Below the pieces are notes generated by a model. It made no database searches and was not told where the DNA came from. It saw only the letters and a list, made by a program, of their open reading frames with translations. 64,000 nucleotides of DNA from Massilia phyllostachyos (lineage in GTDB: Bacteria; Pseudomonadota; Gammaproteobacteria; Burkholderiales; Burkholderiaceae_D), in assembly GCF_021044825.1 (NCBI RefSeq), contig NZ_JAJNOC010000012.1, positions 1 to 64,000 on the forward strand, in the 5' to 3' direction. Positions 35,281 through 43,880 of this stretch are shown here, in pieces (position 1 is the stretch's first letter; the number at the start of each line of letters is the position of its first letter). The position numbers were made by a program, and so were the translations under genes.

Positions 35281-36489
35281 TTATTTGAGGCGCGGCCGCT
35301 TGCCGACGGTAACGTCGAGCGTGGACTCGCGGTTCTTGCGCACGATGCGCAGCGGCGCCTTTTCGCCCGGCTCGAGCTGGGCGATCAGGTTCAGCATCTC
35401 GCTGGTATTCGCGACTTGCTTGCCGGCGACGGCCACGAGGATATCGCCCGGACGCATGCCGGCGCGGTCGGCCGGCCCGCCGCGCACCACGCCGGCGATG
35501 ATGGCGCCGCTGTTGCGGCCCAGGCCGAAACTCTCCGCCAGTTCCGGCGTGATGTCCTGGGATTCGATGCCGATCCAGCCGCGCACCACCTGGCCGTGCT
35601 CCACGATGGCATCCAACACCTTCTTGGCGGTGCTGACGGGGATGGCGAAGCCGATGCCGACCGAGCCACCGGTCTGGGAATAGATCGCCGAGTTGATCCC
35701 GAGCAGATGGCCATTGGTATCGACCAGCGCCCCGCCCGAGTTGCCGAAGTTGATCGCGGCGTCGGTCTGGATGAAGTTCTCGAAATGATTGATGTGCAGG
35801 TTGTTGCGCCCCAGCGCCGAGATGATGCCGAGGGTGACGGTCTGGCCCACGCCGAAGGGGTTGCCGATCGCCAGCACCACGTCGCCCACGCGCGCGGCTT
35901 CCGGGTCGCCCAGCACCATCACCGGCAGCTTGCGTTCCGCGATGCGGATCACGGCGAGATCGGTCTCGGGGTCGGTGCCGACGATGCGCGCCGCCGCCTT
36001 GCGGCCGTCGGCCAGCCCGACCTCGATCACGTCGGCGCCTTCGACCACGTGGTTGTTGGTCAGGATATAGCCGTCGCCGCTGACGATCACGCCGGAACCG
36101 AGGCTGGCCATCTGCTCGTCGGGCGGCGCGCGGTCGCCGAAGAAGCGGCGGAAGAAAGGGTCCTTCAGCAGCGGATGGGTTTCGCGCGAGGCCTTGGCGG
36201 TGAGGATATTGACCACCGCCGGCATGGCGCGTCCCGCCGCGTCGCGGTAGCTGCCGCTGGCCGGCAGCGCCGCGCCCTGCAGCACCGGCACGGCCGCATT
36301 GCCCGAGCCGATCCGCACCTGGGTCGGCGCGCGCTCGAGCCAGTCGGGGCGCATGCTGGCCACCACGAAATACAGCGCCAGCGCCACCGTCACCACCTGG
36401 GTGAACAGCAGCCACAGGCGCCTCATCGCCCCGGGCTGGCGCCGGGGGCGGGTGGCTTGCGGACGGAGCTCGTGGACGCTGTCGTTCAC
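35281..36489 (-). CDS. DegS/HtrA-type S1C serine protease with PDZ domain
   Basis: A membrane-anchored periplasmic protease of 402 residues. The anchor is RRLWLLFTQVVTVALALYFVVAS. Catalytic His lies in ILTNNHVVEGADV, Asp in DPETDLAVIRI, and Ser in NFGNSGGALVD. A single PDZ domain spans about residues 300-395. One PDZ plus an anchor matches DegS-like regulators of envelope stress, but no rseA-like gene is nearby. The GTG start at 36487-36489 lies four bases after mscL; ATG 36424-36426, just before the anchor, is an equally reasonable start. Confidence 0.92.
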   Translation of the reverse strand: MNDSVHELRPQATRPRRQPGAMRRLWLLFTQVVTVALALYFVVASMRPDWLERAPTQVRIGSGNAAVPVLQGAALPASGSYRDAAGRAMPAVVNILTAKASRETHPLLKDPFFRRFFGDRAPPDEQMASLGSGVIVSGDGYILTNNHVVEGADVIEVGLADGRKAAARIVGTDPETDLAVIRIAERKLPVMVLGDPEAARVGDVVLAIGNPFGVGQTVTLGIISALGRNNLHINHFENFIQTDAAINFGNSGGALVDTNGHLLGINSAIYSQTGGSVGIGFAIPVSTAKKVLDAIVEHGQVVRGWIGIESQDITPELAESFGLGRNSGAIIAGVVRGGPADRAGMRPGDILVAVAGKQVANTSEMLNLIAQLEPGEKAPLRIVRKNRESTLDVTVGKRPRLK

Positions 36490-36493
36490 TGGA

Positions 36494-36913
36494 TTACTTT
36501 TTCAAGGAGTCCCGGATTTCGCGCAGCAGCACGATGTCCTCGGGGGTGCTCGGCTTGGCCGGCTCCGGCGCCGGCGCCGGGCCGCGCAAGCGGTTCACGA
36601 TGCGCACCATCTGGAAGATGACAAATGCGAGCAGGATAAAGTTCAACAAAATCGTCAGGAAATTCCCGTAGGCGAGCACGGCGCCGGCCTTCTGCGCCTC
36701 GGCCAGCGGCAGGTTCGTGCCCTGGCCATTCAGCGGCAGGTAGTAATTGGCGAAGTCGAGGCCTCCGAACAACATCCCGATCGGCGGCATGATGACATCC
36801 TTGACCAGCGAATCGACGATGCGCCCGAAGGCGCCGCCGATGATGACGCCGACCGCAAGATCGACGACGTTGCCGCGCATTGCGAACGTTTTGAACTCTC
36901 CCATCATGGACAT
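36494..36913 (-). CDS. mscL: Large-conductance mechanosensitive channel MscL
   Basis: A 139-residue pentameric inner-membrane safety valve for osmotic downshock. It begins MSMMGEFKTFAMRGNVVDLAVGVIIGGAFGRIVDSLV (helix 1 with the Gly-rich gate). The periplasmic loop is FGGLDFANYYLPLNG, helix 2 is FLTILLNFILLAFVIFQMVRIVNRL, and a cytoplasmic helix ends the protein. AAAGGAA lies before ATG 36911-36913. A longer upstream frame has no family match. Confidence 0.96.
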   Translation of the reverse strand: MSMMGEFKTFAMRGNVVDLAVGVIIGGAFGRIVDSLVKDVIMPPIGMLFGGLDFANYYLPLNGQGTNLPLAEAQKAGAVLAYGNFLTILLNFILLAFVIFQMVRIVNRLRGPAPAPEPAKPSTPEDIVLLREIRDSLKK

Positions 36914-37023
36914 GGCATTCCTTTCGTTGTTATTGAACCAAGCTGGTTCATGATACCGCAAGCTTTTATGCTGCGGATGCACACACAAACCTTCTGCATA
37001 GATGTGTCCGCTTGATAATTTTT

Positions 37024-37053
37024 TTCCAATCGGTATTGCCCTTCACATATAAT
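37024..37053 (+). promoter_or_regulatory. Candidate sigma-70 promoter of petABC
   Basis: A perfect TATAAT (37048-37053) with a weak TTCCAA (37024-37029) 18 bases upstream, in an A/T-rich stretch 64 bases before petA. Confidence 0.45.
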
Positions 37054-37116
37054 TTTGTGTTGCTGGAAGCTCTTTATTAATTCTTAAGATTCGTATTTTC
37101 ACGGAGTGGGGTTGGT

Positions 37117-37731
37117 ATGAGTAATCAAAAGCAGGTCGATTCAGGTCGACGCGGACTGCTGGTCGCGACCGCGGCGGCAGGCGGCGTCGTCGGGGTATCC
37201 ACAGCAGGCGTTCTCGTCAGCACCTTCCAGCCGTCCGAGCGAGCGAAAGCCGCCGGCGCCCCGGTCGAAGTCGACATCTCCGACGTCAAGCCCGGCGAAA
37301 TGAAAGTCGTCGAATGGCGCGGCAAGCCGGTCTGGATCCTGCGCCGCACTCCGGAGATGCTGGCCACCCTCGAGAAGGACACGGCCGAACTGGCCGACCC
37401 GAACTCCGAAAAAGTCTACCAACTGCCGATGCCCGAGTACGCGAAGAATCCGTACCGCGCCCGTGCCGAGCACAAGGAAGTGCTGGTCACCGTCGGCATC
37501 TGCTCCCACCTGGGCTGCTCGCCGTCCTCGCGCCTGGCCTCCGGCCCGCAACCCAACCTCCCCGACAACTGGCACGGCGGCTTCCTCTGCCCCTGCCACG
37601 GCTCGACCTTCGACCTGTCCGCGCGCGTGTTCCAGAACAAGCCGGCGCCGACGAATATGGATGTCCCGCCGTACATGTACCTGTCCGATAACAAGCTGGT
37701 GATCGGCAAAGACGAAAAAGGGGAGGCATAA
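37117..37731 (+). CDS. petA: Rieske iron-sulfur subunit of cytochrome bc1
   Basis: A 204-residue subunit that carries electrons from ubiquinol to cytochrome c1. A twin-arginine N-terminus (DSGRRGLLVATAAAGGVVGV) serves as Tat signal and anchor. The [2Fe-2S] motifs are CSHLGC and CPCHGS, supplying two Cys and two His. It is complete and is followed by petB after one base. Confidence 0.97.
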   Translation: MSNQKQVDSGRRGLLVATAAAGGVVGVSTAGVLVSTFQPSERAKAAGAPVEVDISDVKPGEMKVVEWRGKPVWILRRTPEMLATLEKDTAELADPNSEKVYQLPMPEYAKNPYRARAEHKEVLVTVGICSHLGCSPSSRLASGPQPNLPDNWHGGFLCPCHGSTFDLSARVFQNKPAPTNMDVPPYMYLSDNKLVIGKDEKGEA

Positions 37732-37732
37732 C

Positions 37733-39148
37733 ATGGGCGGCCCGTTCAAGGAAACGCAAGTGCCGGCCAATGCGCCGGTCGGCCACAAGGCGCTGGCCTG
37801 GGTCGACGACCGCTTCCCGCTGTCGAAGCTGTGGAACGATCAATGGGGCAAGTACTACGCTCCCAAGAACTTCAACATCTGGTACCTGTTCGGCTCGCTG
37901 GCCATGCTGGTACTGGTGCTGCAGATCGTCACCGGCATCTTCCTGACCATGCACTACAAGCCGGACGCCAACCTGGCCTTCGGCTCGGTCGAGTACATCA
38001 TGCGCGAAGTGCCCTGGGGCTGGCTGGTGCGCTACATGCACTCGACCGGCGCCTCGATGTTCTTCATCGTGGTCTACCTGCACATGGCGCGCGGCCTGAT
38101 GTACGGCTCCTACCGCAAGCCGCGCGAGCTGATCTGGCTGTTCGGCTTCGCGATCTTCCTGTGCCTGATGGCCGAGGCCTTCTTTGGCTACCTGCTGCCG
38201 TGGGGCCAGATGTCCTACTGGGGCGCCCAGGTGATCGTCAACCTGTTCGGCGCGATTCCGGTGATCGGCCCGGACCTGTCGCTGTGGATCCGCGGCGACT
38301 ACGTGGTGTCGGATGCGACCCTGAACCGCTTCTTCGCCTTCCACGTCATCGCCCTGCCGCTGGTCATCCTCGGCCTGGTGGCAGCCCACCTGATCGCGCT
38401 GCACGAAGTCGGCTCGAACAACCCGGACGGCATCGAGATCAAGGACAACCTGGACGCCGACGGCCACCCGGTCGACGGCATCATGTCGCATCCTTACTAC
38501 TCGACCAAGGACTTCTTCGGCGTGTCGGTGTTCCTGCTGATCTTCTCGGCGATCGTGTTCTTCGCACCCGAGATGGGCGGCTACTTCCTGGAGTACAACA
38601 ACTTCCTGCCGGCCGACTCGATGAAGACCCCGCCGCACATCGCGCCGACCTGGTACTTCACGCCGTTCTACTCGGTGCTGCGCGCGACCACGGCCGACTT
38701 CATGTACGTGCTGATGGCCGCGATCGCCGCCTATGTCGTGTTCATCTGGCTGAAATCGCGCCTGGCCTACAAGACCAAGATCGCGGTCGCCGTGATCGGC
38801 CTGGTCCTGATCGTCGGCATGCTGCCGCAGGTGCTGGATGCGAAGTTCTGGGGCGTGGTGCTGTTCGGTTCCTCGGTGGTGATCATCGCCCTGCTACCGT
38901 GGCTGGACCACTCGCCGGCGCGCTCGATCCGCTACCGCCCGGACTGGCACAAGTATGTGTACATCGTGTTCGCGCTGTGCTTCGTGACCCTGGGCTACCT
39001 GGGCACCCAGCTGCCGACGCCGGCCTACACGATCCTCTCGCAAGTGGCGACCCTGCTGTACTTTGCGTTCTTCCTCCTGATGCCGTGGTGGAGCACGATG
39101 GGCCAATTCAAGCCGGTCCCGACGCGCCTGACCTTCACCCCGCATTAA
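37733..39148 (+). CDS. petB: Cytochrome b subunit of cytochrome bc1
   Basis: A 471-residue membrane subunit with both quinone sites. Haem-ligand His pairs are in RYMHSTGASMFFIVVYLHMARG and FFAFHVIALPLVILGLVAAHLIALHEVG. The Qo-site motif reads PTWY (residues 305-308) where PEWY is classical. The C-terminus carries extra helices (YIVFALCFVTLGYLGTQLP; TLLYFAFFLLMPWW), as in beta/gamma-type enzymes. It is complete. Confidence 0.97.
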   Translation: MGGPFKETQVPANAPVGHKALAWVDDRFPLSKLWNDQWGKYYAPKNFNIWYLFGSLAMLVLVLQIVTGIFLTMHYKPDANLAFGSVEYIMREVPWGWLVRYMHSTGASMFFIVVYLHMARGLMYGSYRKPRELIWLFGFAIFLCLMAEAFFGYLLPWGQMSYWGAQVIVNLFGAIPVIGPDLSLWIRGDYVVSDATLNRFFAFHVIALPLVILGLVAAHLIALHEVGSNNPDGIEIKDNLDADGHPVDGIMSHPYYSTKDFFGVSVFLLIFSAIVFFAPEMGGYFLEYNNFLPADSMKTPPHIAPTWYFTPFYSVLRATTADFMYVLMAAIAAYVVFIWLKSRLAYKTKIAVAVIGLVLIVGMLPQVLDAKFWGVVLFGSSVVIIALLPWLDHSPARSIRYRPDWHKYVYIVFALCFVTLGYLGTQLPTPAYTILSQVATLLYFAFFLLMPWWSTMGQFKPVPTRLTFTPH

Positions 39149-39170
39149 TCGAGAGCCAGAGGACAAGAAC

Positions 39171-39932
39171 ATGTATATTGCGAAGAAAATGATCGCAGTC
39201 CTGGCCCTGGTGCCGGGACTGGTATTCGCCGCGGAAGGCGGCTTCCCGCTCGAGCGCGCCCCGGACCGCCACGACATCTCGTCGCTGCAGAACGGCGCCA
39301 AGCTCTTCATCAACCACTGCCTGAACTGCCACTCGGCATCCGCCATGCGCTACAACCGCCTGCGCGACCTGGGCCTGACCGAAAAGCAGATCCAGGACAA
39401 TCTGTTGTTTTCGCAAGACAAAGTCGGCGGCATGATGACAACGGCGATGCGCCCGGACGACGCCAAGACCTGGTTCGGCGCCGTGCCGCCGGACCTGTCG
39501 GTGATCGCCCGTGCGAAATCGTCGCCGTCGGGCACCGGCGCCGACTACCTGTACACCTACCTGCGCACCTTCTACAAGGACGACGCCCGCCCGACCGGCT
39601 GGAACAATATGGTGGTGCCGAACGTGGCCATGCCGCACGTGATGTGGCATGAACAGGGCATCCGCCAGGCGAAATTCACTGAAGAGAAGGACCCGCACGA
39701 CGCCGGCAAGATGATCCACAAGTTCGCCGGCTTCGAGCAAGTCGCCCCGGGCACGATGAGCTCGCAGGAGTTCGACACCGCCACCGCCGACCTGGTTGCC
39801 TACCTGAGCTGGATGGCTGAGCCGGCGCAAGGCCAACGCAAGAAATTGGGCGTAATTGTGTTGATCTTCCTGTCGATTTTCGCCTTCCTGGCCTGGCGTT
39901 TGAACGAATCGTACTGGAAGGAAGTGAAGTAA
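39171..39932 (+). CDS. petC: Cytochrome c1 subunit of cytochrome bc1
   Basis: A 253-residue membrane-anchored c-type cytochrome. The signal peptide ends LVFAAEGG. The haem motif CLNCH lies in LFINHCLNCHSASAMRYNRL. The axial Met lies in the NVAMPHVMWHEQGI region. The C-terminal anchor is LGVIVLIFLSIFAFLAWRL. It passes electrons from the Rieske protein to soluble cytochrome c. It is followed by the hairpin/TATAAT block at 39943. Confidence 0.96.
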   Translation: MYIAKKMIAVLALVPGLVFAAEGGFPLERAPDRHDISSLQNGAKLFINHCLNCHSASAMRYNRLRDLGLTEKQIQDNLLFSQDKVGGMMTTAMRPDDAKTWFGAVPPDLSVIARAKSSPSGTGADYLYTYLRTFYKDDARPTGWNNMVVPNVAMPHVMWHEQGIRQAKFTEEKDPHDAGKMIHKFAGFEQVAPGTMSSQEFDTATADLVAYLSWMAEPAQGQRKKLGVIVLIFLSIFAFLAWRLNESYWKEVK

Positions 39933-39942
39933 ATTCGCTTTC

Positions 39943-40016
39943 ATTGCCCGGTTGGCTATAATACGGGCAATCATTTTTCGGGGTGAATCGCTGAGAATTC
40001 ATAAGCGCTTCACCCC
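39943..40016 (+). promoter_or_regulatory. petC terminator hairpin overlapping the sspA promoter, plus an sspA leader hairpin
   Basis: ATTGCCCG (39943-39950) and CGGGCAAT (39964-39971) form a stem followed by CATTTTT. The loop contains TATAAT (39957-39962), a probable -10 for sspA. A second stem follows: GGGGTGAA (39980-39987) with TTCACCCC (40009-40016), extended by CGCT/AGCG. It ends 25 bases before the sspA start. Confidence 0.6.
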
Positions 40017-40041
40017 ATTGTTTCTTGAGGAACTACAAACC

Positions 40042-40653
40042 ATGATGGTTCTCTACTCCGGCACCACGTGCCCGTTCTCCCAACGCTGCCGCCTCGTCCT
40101 GTTCGAAAAAGGCATGGACTTCGAGGTGCGCGACGTCGACCTGTTCAACAAGCCGGAAGACATTTCGACCATGAACCCCTACGGCCAGGTCCCGATCCTG
40201 GTCGAGCGCGAACTGATCCTGTACGAATCGAACATCATCAACGAGTACATCGACGAGCGCTTCCCGCACCCGCAGCTGATGCCGGCCGACCCGCTGATGC
40301 GCGCCCGTGCCCGCCTGATGCTGTTCAACTTCGAGAAGGAACTGTTCGTCCACGTGCACACGCTGGAAAGCGAGCGCAACAAGACGAACGACAAGAGCCA
40401 CGACAAGGCGCGCTCGGAAATCCGCGACCGCCTGACCACCCTGGCGCCGCTGTTCCTGAAGAACAAGTACATGCTGGGCGACGAGTTCTCGATGCTGGAC
40501 GTCGCGATCGCCCCGCTGCTGTGGCGCCTGGACCACTACGGCATCGAACTGTCGAAGACCGCGGCCCCGCTGATGAAGTACGCCGAGCGCATCTTCTCGC
40601 GCCCCGCCTACATCGAAGCGCTGACCCCGTCGGAAAAGGTGATGCGCCGCTGA
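40042..40653 (+). CDS. sspA: Stringent starvation protein A
   Basis: A 203-residue RNA-polymerase-associated protein with a glutathione-transferase fold. The N-terminal thioredoxin-like half is MMVLYSGTTCPFSQRCRLVLFEKGMDFEV...NPYGQVPILVERELILYESNIINEYIDERFPHPQLMP. The helical C-terminal half ends SRPAYIEALTPSEKVMRR. Beta- and gammaproteobacterial SspA lacks transferase activity and binds sigma-70-polymerase. The ATG 40042 start was chosen; ATG 40045 is the alternative. sspB follows. Confidence 0.95.
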   Translation: MMVLYSGTTCPFSQRCRLVLFEKGMDFEVRDVDLFNKPEDISTMNPYGQVPILVERELILYESNIINEYIDERFPHPQLMPADPLMRARARLMLFNFEKELFVHVHTLESERNKTNDKSHDKARSEIRDRLTTLAPLFLKNKYMLGDEFSMLDVAIAPLLWRLDHYGIELSKTAAPLMKYAERIFSRPAYIEALTPSEKVMRR

Positions 40654-40777
40654 TGCCGTTCTGGCGGATTCGTCCGCCAGCGGCAACACGATCCGGTACG
40701 CGCCGGGTTTCGGACGCCCTGATGGCGATTCCGGTAGACTGGCGCGGACGACAAGTATTGTTTATCGACCCCAACAA

Positions 40778-41287
40778 ATGTCAGAGATCTCCACCAAGCC
40801 CTACCTGCTGCGCGCCATCTACGAATGGTGCACGGACAGCGGCTACACGCCCTACCTCGCGGTCAAGGTCGACTCCGCCACGACGGTGCCGATGGAATAC
40901 GTCCGCAAGGGCGAGATCATCCTGAACATCAGCTACGGCGCCACCTCGGGCCTCAAGATGGACAACGACGCGATCCACTTCCGGGCGCGTTTCAATGGGG
41001 TCTCGCGCGAGCTGTACATTCCGGTGCAGAACGTGCTGGCGATTTATGCCAACGAGAATGGGCAGGGGATGGCCTTCGAGGTGAACGTGACGGCGGCGGA
41101 GATGCCGGCGCCGGCTGCGGGCTCGGGTTCGTCGTCGGGTCCAGCTTTGGTATCGGAAGAAGCGGCTGCACCGGCTTTGTCGGCAGTGCCTGCCAAATCG
41201 GATACGTCCGTCGAGGGCACTACCCCGAACGGCGACGACGAGCCGCCGAAGAAGGGCGGACGCCCAACCTTGACGCGCATCAAATAG
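40778..41287 (+). CDS. sspB: ClpXP adaptor SspB
   Basis: A 169-residue dimeric adaptor that delivers ssrA-tagged proteins to ClpXP. The substrate-binding domain (residues 1-110) begins TKPYLLRAIYEWCTDSGYTPYLAV and contains LNISYGATSGLKMDNDAIHFRARFNGVSRELYIPVQNVLAIYA. A disordered Ala/Ser/Gly tail ends in the ClpX-binding motif GGRPTLTRIK. It is complete. Confidence 0.96.
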   Translation: MSEISTKPYLLRAIYEWCTDSGYTPYLAVKVDSATTVPMEYVRKGEIILNISYGATSGLKMDNDAIHFRARFNGVSRELYIPVQNVLAIYANENGQGMAFEVNVTAAEMPAPAAGSGSSSGPALVSEEAAAPALSAVPAKSDTSVEGTTPNGDDEPPKKGGRPTLTRIK

Positions 41288-41312
41288 CGTATAATCGTTG
41301 TTCTAAGATTAA

Positions 41313-41388
41313 GCCGACTTAGCTCATCAGGTAGAGCAGTTGATTTGTAATCATCAGGTGGCGGGTTCGAGTCCTGCAGTCGGCACCA
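41313..41388 (+). tRNA. tRNA-Thr (anticodon TGT)
   Basis: 76 bases including CCA. The acceptor stem is GCCGACT/AGTCGGC, the D-arm AGCTCATCAGGTAGAGC, the anticodon stem-loop TTGATTTGTAATCA with TGT, and the T-loop GTTCGAGTC. It has a TATAAT at 41290-41295 and a strong terminator 9 bases downstream. Confidence 0.95.
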
Positions 41389-41397
41389 GAATAAAGC

Positions 41398-41427
41398 AAG
41401 GGCTTACAGCGATGTAAGCCCTTTTTT
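41398..41427 (+). terminator. Terminator after tRNA-Thr
   Basis: A perfect 11-bp stem AAGGGCTTACA (41398-41408) / TGTAAGCCCTT (41413-41423) with a GCGA loop, then T-run. Confidence 0.92.
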
Positions 41428-41444
41428 ATGTTGCTCAAGCAGCC

Positions 41445-42107
41445 TTATTTGAAGGCGTCCAGAAGCCCCGCGCGATCGAGAAGATCGATTGCATCCTCCA
41501 CTATGGCGGGCGCGGCCGCGTCCAGCCGGGCCAGATCGTCGCCGATGAGGGCGCGCATCTGCTGGGGCACCAAGGCCATGTCGATCAAGCGTTCCGCAAT
41601 GGCCGCCGCCAGTTCCGCCTCGCCGTGCGCCGGAGTTTCACCGGCAAGCGTGACTACCACGCTTGCCACGGCGGCGCCGCGTGCCTGACGGTCGACCATG
41701 CGCGAAAGCTCGGGTAGCCGCTGCGCAGTCGCAATGCAGATGCGCATGAGTCCGATCGATTCTCCCGTGAGGGCATGCTGTAGCAGGCTGCTGCCGACCA
41801 GGCGCAGGCGCTCGCGTACCGGCATGTCCGCGGGTATATCTGCCACCGGCAGCTTCTGCTGCTCGACCATGCGATGCACGACTGCGCTGAACAAGGCGTC
41901 CTTGTTGGCATAACGCGCATACAGCGTCGCCTTGCCGGCGCCGGCCAGGGCCAGCACCTGATCACAGCTGGTCCCGTCGAAGCCTGCACGCAGAAACAGG
42001 GTCGTCGCCGCATCGAGAATGCGACGGTCCACCTCCCCCGCCTGCTCGGCCGAAGGCCGCCCTCCGCGCTTGCGGGAGGTCGGCACGTCTCTTGAATTCA
42101 ACACCAT
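41445..42107 (-). CDS. TetR-family transcriptional regulator
   Basis: A 220-residue regulator. The N-terminal helix-turn-helix is DRRILDAATTLFLRAGFDGTSCDQVLALAGAGKATLYARYANKDALFSAVV, followed by a helical ligand domain of the AcrR C-terminal type. It is divergent from the flavin-binding protein gene at 42178, and a near-perfect palindrome lies in the 70-base spacer. It probably represses both genes; the ligand is unknown. Confidence 0.92.
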   Translation of the reverse strand: MVLNSRDVPTSRKRGGRPSAEQAGEVDRRILDAATTLFLRAGFDGTSCDQVLALAGAGKATLYARYANKDALFSAVVHRMVEQQKLPVADIPADMPVRERLRLVGSSLLQHALTGESIGLMRICIATAQRLPELSRMVDRQARGAAVASVVVTLAGETPAHGEAELAAAIAERLIDMALVPQQMRALIGDDLARLDAAAPAIVEDAIDLLDRAGLLDAFK

Positions 42108-42124
42108 GTCGTCACATCCTTCAA

Positions 42125-42153
42125 AAACTGAACTGCATGGTATAGTTTAGTTT
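42125..42153. promoter_or_regulatory. TetR operator in the divergent spacer
   Basis: AAACTGAACT (42125-42134) and AGTTTAGTTT (42144-42153) are inverted copies (9 of 10 matched) around nine bases, midway between the two starts. Confidence 0.75.
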
Positions 42154-42177
42154 CTTTCATCACATCGGGTAACGAAC

Positions 42178-42609
42178 ATGGACATGCGGTTGAAGTTTCT
42201 ATCTGACAATATGCGAAGGATCGATTTTGGCATGCTCTCGACCAGAACGGAAGAAGGCGCCTTCGCGAGCCGCCCCATGAGCAATAACGGCGAGGTGGAC
42301 TATGAAGGCGACAGCTATTTCTTCACCTATGCGCAGGCACGTACCGTCGCCGACATCGAACGAGACCCCCAGGTGGGACTCACCTTTACCGGCGCCGCGG
42401 GCTCCGAGGGACAGCCGCCCCTGTTCATTGCCGTAGAAACCATTGCCGAACTGATTCGCGACAAGGCCCGTTTTGCAGCGCACTGGACACCAGGCCTCGA
42501 CCGATGGTTCGAGCAAGGCGTCGAGACGCCGGGCATCGTCATGATACGTGTTCACGCCAAGCGCATCCACTACTGGAACGGCGCAGAACAGGGCGAGATC
42601 ATCCTGTGA
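42178..42609 (+). CDS. Pyridoxamine 5'-phosphate oxidase-like flavin-binding protein
   Basis: A 143-residue split-barrel protein of the general-stress-protein-26 type: MRRIDFGMLSTRTEEGAFASRPMS, then DSYFFTYAQARTVADIERDPQVGLTF, RFAAHWTPGLDRWFEQG and IRVHAKRIHYWNG. These bind FMN or F420-like cofactors and reduce small molecules. It is divergent from the TetR gene and shares its operator, so inducible detoxification is a fair inference. It is complete. Confidence 0.85.
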   Translation: MDMRLKFLSDNMRRIDFGMLSTRTEEGAFASRPMSNNGEVDYEGDSYFFTYAQARTVADIERDPQVGLTFTGAAGSEGQPPLFIAVETIAELIRDKARFAAHWTPGLDRWFEQGVETPGIVMIRVHAKRIHYWNGAEQGEIIL

Positions 42610-42685
42610 AACCCATGTTCGCGCCAATCCTGCAGGACACTCGGTCCTGATCCACGCGCAATGACCACCTCTCGAAAGACCTGCC

Positions 42686-43840
42686 ATGAAAAATGAAATC
42701 GATGCGTATCCCATCCACGTGCCCCAGGGCGATCTGGACGACCTCGCCCATCGGCTCGCGCGCACCAGGTGGCCGGATGCGGGGACGGTGGCAGATGGAT
42801 CGCAAGGGCCGCAGCGCGAGCGCATCCGCGCCCTGGTGAAACGCTGGCGCCACGGCTACGACTGGCGCAGGGCGGAAGCCCTGCTCAACGGTTGGGGGAG
42901 CAGCCGCACCGTCATCGACGGGCTAGGCTTCCACTTCCTGCATATACGCTCGCCGCACGCGCACGCCACGCCATTGCTGTTGACGCATGGCTGGCCAGGA
43001 TCCATCCTGGAATTTCGCGACGTGATCGGTCCCCTGACGCAGCCGCAGGCGCATGGTGGCGCGGCGGCCGATGCCTTTCACCTGGTGATTCCGGCGCTTC
43101 CGGGCTTTGGCTTTTCCGACAAGCCGACCGATCCGGGCTGGGGTGTCGGCCGTACCGCCCGCGCATTCGGGGAATTGATGCGGCGGCTGGGTTATGCCGA
43201 CCGCTGGGTAGCGCAGGGCGGCGATTGGGGAGCCGCCGTGACGACCGCACTTGCGCACATGCGGGCGCCGGGGTTGGCGGGTATCCACCTGAACATGGTG
43301 ATGTTCCAGCCGACCGAAGAGGAAATCGCGCAAGCGTCCCCCGAAGAGCAGCGCATGCTGCAAGACGCCGCGCGCTACAGGAAGGAATATTCCGGCTACA
43401 TGACACTGCAGTGCACCCGCCCGCAGTCGGTCGGGTTCGCCCTCGCGGACTCGCCGGTGGGCCTGGCGAGCTGGCTGTATGCCTTGTTTCAGGACGTGAC
43501 GGACAGCAGTGGCGAACCGGAGCGCGTGATCGCGCTGGACCACCTGATCGATGACGTGATGCTGTACTGGCTGCCGAACGCAGGACCGAGCTCGGCGCGG
43601 TTTTATTGGGAAGGCGCGCGCGAAATGGCGCATGGCATGCCCGCCGCCCCGGTTCCCCTGCCCGCGGGCGTGAGCATGTTTCCAGGAGAGCAGATGCGTC
43701 TATCGCGGCGGTGGGCGGCATCGAGGTTTGCCGACCTGCGCTTTTTCGGCGAGGCCGCGCGCGGTGGCCATTTCGCAGCAATGGAAAACCCGGAAACATT
43801 TGTCGAGCATGTGCGCGCGACGTTCCGGACCATGACATAG
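42686..43840 (+). CDS. Epoxide hydrolase (alpha/beta hydrolase, EHN type)
   Basis: A 384-residue enzyme with the N-terminal epoxide-hydrolase domain (YPIHVPQGDLDDLAHRLARTRWPD). The oxyanion motif is THGWPGSILEF, the nucleophile Asp lies in AQGGDWGAAV, and the catalytic His in ARGGHFAAMENP. It resembles bacterial homologues of juvenile-hormone/microsomal epoxide hydrolases. It lies 76 bases after the flavin-binding protein gene and may share its promoter. The natural epoxide is unknown. Confidence 0.9.
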   Translation: MKNEIDAYPIHVPQGDLDDLAHRLARTRWPDAGTVADGSQGPQRERIRALVKRWRHGYDWRRAEALLNGWGSSRTVIDGLGFHFLHIRSPHAHATPLLLTHGWPGSILEFRDVIGPLTQPQAHGGAAADAFHLVIPALPGFGFSDKPTDPGWGVGRTARAFGELMRRLGYADRWVAQGGDWGAAVTTALAHMRAPGLAGIHLNMVMFQPTEEEIAQASPEEQRMLQDAARYRKEYSGYMTLQCTRPQSVGFALADSPVGLASWLYALFQDVTDSSGEPERVIALDHLIDDVMLYWLPNAGPSSARFYWEGAREMAHGMPAAPVPLPAGVSMFPGEQMRLSRRWAASRFADLRFFGEAARGGHFAAMENPETFVEHVRATFRTMT

Positions 43841-43880
43841 ACGCCCGCCGGCGCGGCCCCGGGTTCCTGCGTCCGTGACG

